From: Lactuca virosa
Taxonomy: Eukaryota; Streptophyta; Magnoliopsida; Asterales; Asteraceae
Reading direction: 5' to 3'
NCBI GenBank assembly: GCA_928212115.1
Contig: CAKMRJ010005745.1
Coordinates: forward strand, 71,968,704 to 72,032,703
DNA: 64,000 nucleotides
Part shown: one piece after another, positions 25,453-36,636 of the stretch
How positions within the stretch are numbered: the first letter of the stretch is position 1
Layout: each line of letters opens with the position of its first letter
The notes under the pieces: model-generated
What the model saw: the letters and a program-made list of their open reading frames with translations, nothing else
The model's database searches: none
Told to the model about the DNA's origin: nothing
Translations under genes and position numbers: made by a program

Positions 25453-26211
25453 CTGTTGGGTTATGAGCATTCTAACACTCCTAAGTGTACATGCAACCCT
25501 AAATACCTTGGATCTATGTTTTCTCTATTATACATACAATTATGAACATCCAAGGTATTATCCTAATCTAGCATACAAAATAATAAATATAACAAGATAG
25601 AATACATACCTCTTTGATGTAGAATGTCTTCATGAAGCTTGAGTGCCTAGTGCCCCAAGTGTGACACCTCAAATGGTTCACACAACACCAAATACACTTG
25701 GAATAACTTGAGAGAAACTTGAACACTCCTTGAAATCGTCTAGCCCTCACACTCACACATTAGTGCACGATTTCTTGAGCCATGGGATTCTTTTATATGG
25801 TGGCTATTAGGGTTACACCATGTAACTCATAACTTTACCTATTCCTTATGCTCCATGGATTTTAACCTCCATGGAGTATCCATGGGTCACCCCATGGACT
25901 TAGTCCAACATAAGGAATCTTGGATCACAAGCCCACATATATAAGGATGAATGATTTACACAATCAACCCATATATTTAATTAGTCTCCTTTTGATCACT
26001 TAATTAATTCCAAATTAATTCTTGATCAATACTAATTAAATAACCTTATTAATATATTAGAACTTATAATATATTAACCAACCTTAAGTGTTATTTCTCT
26101 CATTATAGTCTATCCAAATGCATGATGCCATGCAACCCAAATGGGCCATGCCGGGTCGGGTCAAGTCTTACCAATTATAATTATGGACTTAGACATTAAT
26201 CCAACAAGAAG

Positions 26212-27724
26212 TAGGTTTCATACGGGCGTTAAGCTTTACTCATCTTGGGATCATGTTTGTCCAAACACACTTAGCTGAGAAGTTTTGATGGGATCCGGTG
26301 CATTAGTGCTGGTATGATTGCACCCTCATAGGTCTACGAAAAAGGCACCTTTCAACTATGAGGCTTAAAAAGGTGAGATGATAGTGAGTATTGAATAAGG
26401 GCTTATACGTCGGGAGTTATTTATCTTAGTTCTGAGTGTATCGTGTTCCGGTTGTTTATGGTGTTCTGAAAACGGTTCATAACGAGAGTCTATATATGAT
26501 AAACTTATGAATTTTAGTAGTATTGTTCCCAATGAAATAATACGCATGCCCCTTTTATTTGTATGATTTTAGCATATTTAGTTTTTAGAGGAAGGTTTTG
26601 AGCCTGATGCAGGTCCACACCACATCATTGCAAGAAAAGTTTGGACCGCAAATAATTCTCTCGACTAGTGTAATCACTAACTCGTGGGGTCCACACTACA
26701 CATGGAGGGGAGTAACACCAACGCATACTCATAGACCTAATCTACAAGGTCTTGTGAGTAAAATGAACTCTGCTTACGATAATACGTCCCCAAATGGCGA
26801 ATTGTTGTTGCTGATGGTGACTCCATCCCTCGATCAATGCTGCCCAACGGGGCACAGGTTTGATGGAGTCGAGACGGTTCGCGAGAGCCCAAGATATGTG
26901 AGGAGAGTTGTCGACCTCTGGCTCCACCTCCGACTCTCTTCCTCATCACTCACTAACTTTCCGGGTTCGGAAAGTAGGGGTCTCCTGGTATGTAAGATCT
27001 TGTCGTGATGTCCGTGCGAGAATAGGGGTGGAAGAGATAATTAATAGACGTCTAATCCTATAATTACTTATAGGGGGTGATCCTTATCAGTCACGTCTAT
27101 AATCACATAGTGCATACCAATTATACATAATCTAAGATAGAATAGACCTTCGAATAAATGACTCTACTCTAAGTCCACAACCAAACAAGGAACAGGAAGT
27201 AGAGCAATAGTCATAGATTCTGAGTCTATAATATCTTTAATTATGTATAACCTTGGCGTATGCACTCAGTCATTATAGACCTACTAATAGGGGTCTTTAG
27301 TTTTCACATAAGTTGATTATAGTATCACCAAATACTCCTATAGTATTTTAATGTTTGTCTTATGTGTTTCAATGTTTCTTTGTAGATAAAGTTGGTAAGT
27401 TTTTAAACTTGTTGTAACAACACAACCATTCCCGGGCACATGCTAATCACTTCTAGGATAGATATAGTTGATCAGGCTATGTCATTCCCAGACCTGACTA
27501 TACATCCCCAAGCCTACTTGTGCCATTCAATAATCATTACTTTTGTTTTGTTCTAGTATGATGCTGACCATAGTATGTATGCATGCATGTATACTTTTAA
27601 CACGAAACTATTTATTTCTAAAAGTATAGTCTTTTGAAAATGTTTAATCAGAGACTTTAGTCCCAATGCATTTATAGTTTGTATATCTTATGTGGTTCGA
27701 TATACTTAGTTCACTATAAACAAT
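26212..27724. other. 5' leader of the LARD-like element
   Basis: Transcribed leftward from the PBS towards gag. The open frames near 26600-27000 on both strands have no recognisable domain. It contains cassette F. Confidence 0.6.
27095..27280. repeat. Palindromic cassette, copy F (best formed)
   Basis: Nested arms pair over 186 bp: GTCTATAAT with ATTATAGAC, AGTGCATAC with GTATGCACT, then TTATACATAATCTAAGAT with ATCTTTAATTATGTATAA, then an inner arm. The centre is CCACAACCAAACAAGGAACA (27175-27194). It lies 445-630 nt downstream of the PBS, where packaging signals are usual. Confidence 0.88.
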
Positions 27725-27736
27725 GCTCTGATACCA
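27725..27736 (-). promoter_or_regulatory. Primer-binding site of the LARD-like element
   Basis: The minus strand reads TGGTATCAGAGC three bases inside the 5' LTR, matching initiator tRNA-Met. It fixes the direction of the element. Confidence 0.9.
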
Positions 27737-28200
27737 ATCTGTCACACCCCCAAACCAAGGATGGCGGAAACGTCCGGGGGTGGAGGACTTCATGTATAGT
27801 ATCACAACAACGAATATAATAGTGCTCAAAGTAAATACAACCATCCTAAATATAATTGAAAAGGTTACACCATGGAATAAGTTTACATGTTTCAAAATAA
27901 ATTGCATTATGATGACAAAATGAACTGTTGGATGATTTATCGTCTCATCCTCAAAATGATGTTGGTTTTCCTGTTTCACTGATTTCCTGAGAATACAAGT
28001 AGTTTTGAAAAGTGTCAACAATTAAGTTGGTGAGTTCATAAGAGTTTTGTTTGAGAAAGAAACCGTTTTCCTTGTAAAAGCGACAGAGTATGTTTCCAGA
28101 AAATCCAATATTTTCTTTATTAAGTGTGAAATGAATGCTCCTATGTTATGCGATAATGTATCCTAGAAGGACCCATAGATTCCTTCCATAATCGCCCAGC

Positions 28201-28358
28201 GTATATAAGTTATATAAAATTTAAGTTAAATAAACCGTTGAATATAATGGGTCTGCCCTAGTTCCACAACCAAACAAGGAACAGGAGATAAGGCGGGCCC
28301 ACCAATTCTAAGTCGATTGTGACTGAATTCTTATATAACTCTAGCATATACACTTAGC
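28201..28358. repeat. Palindromic cassette, copy B (in 5' LTR)
   Basis: Counterpart of copy A without the internal duplication. The centre CCACAACCAAACAAGGAACA starts at 28264. Confidence 0.78.
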
Positions 28359-30609
28359 AATTATAGCTGAAGTCTAACAATTCTAGATGAAATGTAGTTT
28401 TAACAGAAATATGTTTCCAAAGAAAATCCAATATTTTCCTTATAAAAATTATGTAGTCCTAAATCCAAGGACCGAGAATGTGTGTGCGTTTTGTACTCAT
28501 AACGTATTTGTAGTTTTAAATAGATAAAACCCCTTTTCAAAGTAGAATTTTCTTTGTAAACTTGAAAGATTGTTAACTACCTATGTGAGTCGCTATAACC
28601 ATACTATGACGAGAAATAACCTGCACAACGTTTTTCAGACGTTAAGATACTATGACTCTTGTCACCCGCAGACCTGCCGGTCCGGCTGTAGCTAGCAGCG
28701 AGGTGTGGGGTGTCAATCCTAATATAGATCTATACACAATTATCATGCTCTCCCTACAAGAGACTCTGGTTATAACTTACAGGAATTGGGATCCCGTACT
28801 CGAACGTACGGGGAGAGAATTGCCTCACAACCTAAGTTAACTAGTTTACACATAGTTTGATATTAAAACCTCTTCCGTGGAGGAAGTAAAATCACCTTTT
28901 ATGAATAAATTAGTAATATGAAATCCTTAAACTATTACTATTATAGTTTATCAGGTAGTATATGAAAAACGCATTTGTTTTGAGAGTAAAACCTTTTTCA
29001 TGTAGTAAAAATCCATAAACTATGCTTATTGAAGTTTATTATATGTGTTTGAAATGAATGAGTAAATCTTATCATGAATGACTAAATTTCAGTTTATGAT
29101 GATAAACTAACAAGAAAATACATTCAATATTTAGAACTTACTGTTATACACTTTGCTCAACATAATACAAAGTGTTATGAAAGTTATAGGATGTTAACTA
29201 GTTTTAGCCTTTCAGCATTGTTTTAGAAAAGTCATAGAAAAATCATACGAAGTCGAAAACTGAATCTGTAAATTCTGAGAATACAAAAAATGTGTCTAGT
29301 TTATTCATAATTTTTATTATGATTTTTAGAAGTTTTAACTTGTGTTAAAATGTTCATATTCACAGACTGGTCCGAATTCGTTTCTGAAATGATAGACAGT
29401 TTTGTAAAAATCACCATAAATCGTAGAAAAATCGTATGGAGATGTGCAAGTAGTCATTTTAAAGGTATGAACCTGAACTATTTGTATATTAAACAGTTTT
29501 GAAAGATATTAAGTTTAAGATATTAAAAACAGTCCGTGAATAAGACTCAACTTTTCTGATGAAGGCTGTTGTTTGAGTTTAGTTGTGTTCTTGGTGTTTT
29601 AACTTGTATTCCCCCCCCCCCCCCTAAAACTTGAAGAAAACATGAAAATGTAGGGGTATGAACTCACCTTGAGTGATTTCAGTAGATGGATGATGAAGAA
29701 AAGAAGTGTTCAACTCAAGAACACTTAGAAGATTGCTTGAAGATTCGAAGAACTAACACAAATATGATGAAGTTTGTGTAAGCAACCTATGATTAGAATA
29801 GAAAGAGGTGGAATAATCATATGAAGGATGATAATACTTACCAAAAGTAGAAGAAAAGCTTGGAGAATAGCCTTGAATCTTGAAATTTAGAGAGAGAAAG
29901 TGAGAGAGAATGAAGTTTGTTATTTGGTGGAAAATGAGAGAAAATAGAGGAGAGAGGGGAGTTTCTAGCCTTTGACCAAGAGTGTGGCTGGAAAAATGGT
30001 GGGAAATGACAATGAAATTACCAGGTATGGTGGAAGGACAAGGGCTGGTCATTGAGTGGGTATGGGGTGGTTGCTTGTGTCATACACTAAGGCAAAGTCA
30101 ACACTCCACCAATAATATCCCACCCACTCTTCTTGGATAAAGATTATACCCCAAAAACGTGATTAATTATGAAGTATGGGGTTCTATATGTTAAAATATG
30201 ATTATTTAGGGTTTATTATGTTAAATTACGAGTTTGAGTGAAAACCCCGCGTTAAAATCACGAAAAACGAGCTTAAAACGAAGTTTGGGTCAAAAACCGG
30301 CAATCTGGACCGAACCTGCGAGGTTCGGCTCTAAGGGAGTGAGAACCGAGAGTAGAGAAGGAAGGAACCGAGAGTAGGGAAGAGGACCGAAGGTGCGAGG
30401 GGGGAGGGACCGAAGGTCCGAGGTTCGGTTCGGTCTGCTGAGCTTCGGTCCGAGAGGTTTCGCTTCTGACACCTTCGCTTCTAACAAGTTCGACTCCTTA
30501 AGAGGGTTCGGCTCCTTAAGAGGTTTCGGCTCCTTAAGGCTGTTTTTCGCGTAGACTTCCGTTTTTGAGCTGTTTTCGTCTAATTCGAGGGTCGGGATGC
30601 TCCGAGTGA

Positions 30610-31040
30610 TTATAAGAAGTTGAGAGAGATTTTGAGAGAGATTTGGGAGAGATTTGACATACTTGGAGAGATTTGACATACAGAGAGAGATTTGACATAC
30701 AGAGAGAGATTTGTGAGAGATTTCACATACTTGGAGAGATTTGGGAGAGATTTCACATACTTGGAGAGATTTCTCATACAGAGAGAGATTTGTGAGAGAT
30801 TTCACATACTTGGAGAGATTTGGGAGAGATTTCACACACTTGGAGAGATTTCTCATACAGAGAGAGATTTGGGAGAGATTTCACATACTTGGAGAGATTT
30901 GGGAGAGATTTCACACACTTGGAGAGATTTCTCATACAGAGAGAGATTTGGGAGAGATTTCACATACTTGGAGAGATTTGGGAGAGATTTCACATACTTG
31001 GAGAGATTTCTCATACAGAGAGAGATTTTGTGAGAGATGG
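30610..31040. repeat. Tandem GAGAGATTT array in the 5' LTR
   Basis: Same unit types as 19547-19855 but more copies, so the array has changed length since the two LTRs were identical. Confidence 0.92.
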
Positions 31041-31381
31041 AGTGAAAGAGGTTTAGAGAGACTTCGTTTGCGATCTTTTTAAGTGTTTGGCTTCGTAACG
31101 CAAGGTTCTTACACTATGTTAAGCCTCGTTATGATTGTTATATGCCCCCGAGGGTTAAGGAATAATGTTTTATCGAATAGTTTCATCACTTGTCCTGATT
31201 AGGGTTTAGAATTTCCGAACACGTGAAAACTCTAAGTGATACTTTGTATTAAGATTGAGAGTTGTTCAATAAGAAACATAATGGAAACCCTAATATACAA
31301 GGGTTAGATGAGTTGACCGGTTTGACTTGTTGACTTTAGTTGACTTTGACTTGGCCAAAAATTGACGGTTGTCACATAGAT

Positions 31382-32320
31382 TGTTTTTGTGACTTTTTGT
31401 ATGAAAGACTATGATGAGGCTATAACACTTGTATGAAAGACTATTATGGGGTTACAACACTTGTAAGAAAGACTATGGTGGGGGCCATAACACTTATACA
31501 AAAGACTACGGTGGGGGCATAACATTTGTATGAAAGACTATAGTGAGATCATAGCAAGAAAGACTACAGTGAGACTATAACCATGGTTGCCAAAATCGCG
31601 ACCTTGATCGTACGATCCTACAATCCTAACTAGTTAAATCGATCCCGATCTTACTAGGATCGTTTTTCGGTAAGATCGTGGTAAGATCGTAGGATCGAAC
31701 CGTAAGATTATAGGATAATGTCTATTTTTTTAAAACAAAATTCTAATATTTTTTCATGGATCAACTACGTAGAATACCAATTTTGAAATTGTTTATCACT
31801 AATGATGTATTAGATATGTATTTTTTTTTATGTTTTAAACAATTTATTGTTAACCGAATGGTTAGCAGATGTGTGAAAATGTATTTTATATGTATTAAAA
31901 TGCTTTGGGTAGGATCTTACAATTCGATTCGATCTTATGATCATGATCTTGCAAAACAAAAAACGATCCTATGTAAGATCCCGATCTTGACAACCTTGAC
32001 TCTAACAATGGAAGTGAGTGTAAAACTATGATGAGATCATATCATTCACATGTGTATGTAGTATTTTGGAGAACTCACTAAGCTTTGTGCTTACTTGTTT
32101 AAGTTTAAATGATTTCATGTTGCTTTGACAACAAATGGAAGGGCATGTTTAATTGCATCGCATTCATGGACATATTTTGAAGACTTACGGTTTTTTGATT
32201 TCATTATCTTATTATTACTCTGGTTTTGATCATGATTTGTCATGATTGTTTATTGCTTGTTTGAGAATGAGATTTACATGATTATAATGAAAATTTTGGT
32301 TTGAAATTTGGGACGTTACA
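31382..32320 (+). mobile_element. Probable LTR fragment, right part
   Basis: Continues 16221-16946 across the LARD-like insertion and ends GGGACGTTACA. The phrase CACTAAGCTTTGTGCTTAC near the end also occurs in the solo LTR at 40630. A ~35-bp tandem repeat based on GAAAGACTATGGTGRGG fills 31400-31570. A MITE is inserted at 31582. Confidence 0.5.
31582..31998. mobile_element. hAT-type MITE, 417 bp
   Basis: The ends CATGGTTGCCAAAATCGCGA and (inverted) CAAGGTTGTCAAGATCGGGA form imperfect terminal inverted repeats. The flanks ACTATAAC (31574-31581) and ACTCTAAC (31999-32006) are an 8-bp duplication with one change. There is no coding capacity. The interior is rich in GATCGTAAGATC-like inverted motifs. 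Confidence 0.75.
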
Positions 32321-32375
32321 AAAAGATCATTTTGTTATTGTTTTTTTATAAGATATATCTTTATTGTTTTTAATA

Positions 32376-32537
32376 TGGAAATCTCCATTTTAGTCCTATT
32401 ATTTTGCCTGCATTTACGAAAAAGTCCTAAACTATTAAATGTTAATGGAAAAGCATGAAATACCGGATAAACCGGCGAATTGACCCAATTTACCCGTTTA
32501 TCGCTCTTGCAACCGGTAACAAACCGATGTGACATTA
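32376..32537 (+). repeat. MULE left terminal inverted repeat
   Basis: Begins TGGAAATCTCCATTTTAGTC and matches the reverse complement of 63249-63410 with about ten differences. The first base is T here and G in the other terminus. Confidence 0.93.
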
Positions 32538-32700
32538 AATGTGATTAGGTGGAAGGTGAGTCGACCAAATCAGACACCTATTCCTTCAACAGTAAATCAC
32601 ACACAGTTATGGTAATATCTTCTCTGTAGAAATTAAGGTTTTTTACGTATGAAGAAGACGACAACAGTGGGCACGAATTCGAGTCTTCCAAGCTTTGCAA

Positions 32701-34121
32701 ATGGAAGACGTCTGGGATTTTGATACTATTGATATTGAAGTAGATAAGGATTTGAAGAAGCAAACCAAGAGATGCAATGATGCGTTCTTGAACAACTTGT
32801 GTCCCGACATAGCTGGTGAAGAAGGTGATGACTTTGCAATCCCTGAAACTGAACATATCGACGACAATGTTGACTTAAATGAAGATGATGTGGTGGAGAA
32901 TGAAGATCATTTTGACTTAATGCGAGAAGGAAGTGGGTCTGATGAAGTATATGGGTCTGATGAAGAAGTATCAAGTGAAAATGACCAAGATTCTAAGCTT
33001 GAGTTTGAGTACAACACCCATGATCCAAAGGTTAAATGGAACAAGATGAGACCGCTTCTGGGAGAGAGGTATGAATCACCCCATCAACTAAAGTTATGTT
33101 TAACTAACCATGCTATTTATATTGGTTATAAGATAAAGTTCAAGAAATGTGACAGTGTTAGGCTAGTTGCTGTATGTGTTAGTGATTCACAAAAATTTCA
33201 ATGTCCATTTAATGTTAGGGCTTCGTAGATGAACACGGAGAGGTCGTTTCAAATTAAGAAACTTGTTGACAAACATAGGTGTATTAGGAATTACAGAAAT
33301 ACCAACTTTATGGGTCCAACATGGTTAGGAAATCAGTTTCTGAAAGAACTGATTAGGAAGCCCAAGTTGAAGTGTAAGGAAATGCAGGTAATTATCCAAA
33401 ACAGATTCCACTGCAATGTGTCCTGGTCAAAGTGTTATAGAGAAAAGAGTAGGGCCATGTATTTGATAGAAGGGAGATTGAGTGACCACTATGATAAATT
33501 GTGGGATTATGGTGGTGAGCTGTTGAGATCAAATCCAGGTAGTTCAATTAAAATTATTGTGAGTCAAAACCAAGATAACACAACTACTTTCCAAAGAATA
33601 TATATATGTTTTAAGGCAATAAAAGAAGGATGGAAGGCTGGCTGCCGTAAGGTTTTCAAGGGAGAATTGTTAACTGCTATAGGGAGAGATGCAAATAATC
33701 AAGTGTATCCTATTGCCTGGGCTGTAGTTGACATAGAAAACAAGCTAAACTGGAAATAGTTCTTGGAATTGATAACAAATGATTTAGAATTGGATGGTGG
33801 AAGGGGTATGGTAGTAATTTCTGATCAACACAAAGTACTTCACAAAAACTTTACTATTTCTTTACTATATACTTCATACTTAGTTTATCTGATGTAACTG
33901 TTTTTGTTATGAATAGGAGCTTCTTGAGGCTACAAAGGAAGTCCTACCACTTGCACAACACAGACAATGTGCCAGGCATATATATGCCAACTTCAGAAAG
34001 GTGTATAGTGGTGTGGAGTTTAAAAATATATTCTGGGCTCCTGCAAAATCAACTGTTGAAGGGGAGTTCAACATGAACATGCAAAAGATTAGGGATATTA
34101 GTCCATCTGCTTATGAACATC
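32701..34121 (+). pseudogene. MuDR-type transposase, N-terminal part
   Basis: ATG at 32701 begins an acidic N-terminus, then a MuDR-type DNA-binding region (about 33020-33230), and then the transposase core. ELLTAIGRDANNQVYPIAWA (about 33660-33720) and VVISDQHK, with the second catalytic Asp (about 33813), are clear. A GT-AG intron (33835-33916) separates SDQHK from ELLEATKEVLPLAQHRQCA. TAG stops at 33226-33228 and 33757-33759 replace what family members show as Trp. The conserved block with the first catalytic Asp, normally between GCRKV and the KGELL segment, is missing in frame. The reading is cut after codon His at 34120 by a CACTA element and resumes at 41738. The enzyme is inactive. Confidence 0.88.
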
Positions 34122-34699
34122 CACTACAAGAAAAAGTTGAAATAACTACGGAAATTTTCTACGAAAGTAAAATTCGTAGTTATTCTGCTACAGATTATGC
34201 TACGGAATGGCTTGTCGTAGCTATTTTGCTAGGGAACTTGCTACAGAATTACATTCCGTGGGTAATATTTGAATAACTACGGAATTTTGCTACGGAATTA
34301 AAAACCATAGCTATTCTACTATGGAATATACTACAAACTAGTTAGACGTAGGTATATTTGCTACGGAATTAACTACAAAATTGCATTCTATAGCTAATAT
34401 TTGAATAACTACAGAATTTTGCTACGCAATCGGAGTCCGTAGTTATCATGCTATGAAATTTGCTACAGAATTATAAGGCGTAGGTATTTTGCTACAACTG
34501 TTGCTACAGATTAAAGTTTGCAGTTACTTTGCTACATAAATTGTTACGAAATCAAAATCTGTAGCTATTTTGCTATAAAATTTGTTACCGCATCTAAGTC
34601 CGTAGCTAGCTTGCTACGACATTTGTTACGGAGTCAAAATCCGTAGCTATGTCGCTACAGAATTTGCTACAAGATCATAGGTCATATCTATTATACTAT

Positions 34700-34975
34700 A
34701 ATATAAAAACCATAAATATTATACAATAGAATTTTCCAGTATGCAATTTTAAGTCACCATGGCTTATTTTTATAGAAAATGTATTGAAATGGAAATGAAC
34801 CTATAATGCTCTATTTTTTATGATAAGTGATTCAGGAATCGATTGTTAATTAAATTAATAATTATATAATTAAGGAGAATAGTTTTAAGGAATTTTATCG
34901 GTGATAAAAACGAATAAAAAAGATCCGATAAATATTAAGTGGCTAAATAATAAATAAAGAAAAAATAATAATACA

Positions 34976-35033
<58 letters not shown>

Positions 35034-35797
35034 TTAATAATAATAATAGTTAAGATGAAATAACATCCATGAATCAATAATGGAAGATAATGAAGAATTA
35101 GGGGCTAAAAGTGTCACACTTGAAAACCTTCTGTGAAAATAAATTTGTTTTGAGGGTATTTTCCATCATTATGGGAAAAATCAGGGTCTAAATTGAAAAA
35201 TCGAGGTTTTTCTTCGTTATACTCGACTGGATAAATTAGGGAGGATCAGGATTGGATTTTTGGCAGCCCACAATTTCAAGAAACACGTTTATAAGCCCTA
35301 ATCTAACCCTAATCGATCCAGGACCAAATTATATGTGTGTTTTCATTTGCTGGTCGAGAAAAGGGTCAACATGAAGGACAGTTGCGATTAGAAGGAGGGT
35401 ACTATCGGACTTGGTGTTACCGAAGGTGCTACTTGTAGGGAAAAGGGTGTCCGGAGGAGTGTTCCAGTCTCATTCTAGCTATTGGGTAATTATTCATCTC
35501 TTTTTCTCATCTCTTTTTCTTCTTTCCACCGTGAAACCACCAAGGACCGCCACTGGCAGCCTCCTACCGCCAATGTGAGTCAACTCCTGCCACCACAGGC
35601 CACCATGGGTTGGTGGTTGTGGTATTTTGGTCCAGGTAAGTCCTAGGCTAAGACATGAAATGAAGCTTTATACATTTTGATTATTATTTTGTTAAGCCCT
35701 AACTTTATACTCCATTAAGTTATGCATTAAGGCTTTTGAGTAAAATTGTTTTGCATGTTTAGGATTTCTAGTTGAGTTTGACTATTAGATTAATTTG
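34700..35797. other. CACTA interior, no gene; (AAT)n tract
   Basis: Only AT-rich DNA and an (AAT)n microsatellite at about 34973-35048 are seen. Confidence 0.65.
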
Positions 35798-36636
35798 ATT
35801 GGTGTAACGCCCCGGTTCATGGTACGTGAATTTATTATACTTTATTTATTATTTCTGGTATATTTAACTATATTAAAAAAATATTAATAGGGTGGGGTAA
35901 TTAGGGCTAATTATGGACCCATTGTGCAATGGAATTGTTTTTGGGGTTAGATGAGCTGTTATGTCAAACTTGAAGGACTATTAAGCCTCAAAATTTCGGC
36001 CTAACCCTATGAAGTTAAGAGGGTGCCGTTTTTATTTGTGTAGCCGTGAGTGAGGAGGGAGAAAAGAAAGAACGGGAGTGTAGAAGAAGGGAGCATCGAA
36101 AGTGAAGGTTGGAAGGAGGCTACGACATCTTCATCAAGGGAGAAACATTCATCATTCTCAAGTAAGTCATGCAATCTTATTCTCCTTCTTTCTCTTCTAC
36201 CTTTAAACGAAATCTTCACCACCACCACCACCGCCAAGGTGGTGGCAGTCACCGCCAGCCACCACTGCCACTATGGCAGTGGGTAGTGATGCTCCAAGGT
36301 GTTTTAAGGGCTAAGTGGTGACATGGGTTGTTTTGGTTCCAAACCTTAAACCCTAGTTGGTATTCTTCCCATGAGGGCATTATACTTATTTTGATGTTTT
36401 ATGCAAGAAATCTCAAGAAAAGGGGTTGAGATTTTCATTGAATTCTATATCAATGAAGTAATCTACTGTTATGAACTCATTTTACTGATTATAAGCCTCA
36501 TTGGATAGGTCTTAATGGGTTAATAGGTCAAATTAACCCTAAAAAGACAAAGTTGTGATTTCAAGATTTTACCCTAATCTGTCCATATATTTGAGAGATG
36601 ATATCTCGATCATGCGAAAACCTTTTTAGTCGAAAC

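Larger units (their letters stand above)
22873..26206 (-). mobile_element. Nested copia-like non-autonomous element, 3.3 kb
   Basis: The terminal repeats at 22873-23622 and 25454-26206 match each other and, inverted, the LTRs at 42472 and 59206. The duplication AGAAG flanks both ends (22868-22872 and 26207-26211). The PBS complement GCTCTGATACCA lies at 25441-25452, so it reads leftward. The left LTR lacks its last dozen bases and the purine tract, a deletion after insertion. Confidence 0.9.
16947..31376 (-). mobile_element. Large gag-only LTR retroelement (LARD-like), 14.4 kb
   Basis: The 3248-bp and 3637-bp terminal repeats begin TGTCACACCC and end GGTTGTCACA on the plus strand. The 5-bp duplication TAGAT flanks the whole (16942-16946 and 31377-31381). 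The primer-binding site lies inside the right LTR and a purine tract inside the left one, so the element reads leftward. Apart from a nested 3.3-kb insertion the interior is about 4.2 kb and holds only a short gag and palindromic cassettes. No protease, RT or integrase is present, so it must have moved with proteins supplied by a relative. Confidence 0.93.
27740..31376 (-). repeat. 5' LTR of the LARD-like element
   Basis: 3637 bp, and the fuller of the two copies. It retains segments near 29620-29680 and 29950-30235 that the other LTR has lost, plus a run of about 14 C near 29611. Duplication TAGAT follows at 31377-31381. Confidence 0.93.

Noticed and set aside
26598..27008. Open frames on both strands in the LARD-like leader
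   Set aside because: No recognisable domain, and several overlapping frames of similar length suggest chance in GC-richer leader DNA.
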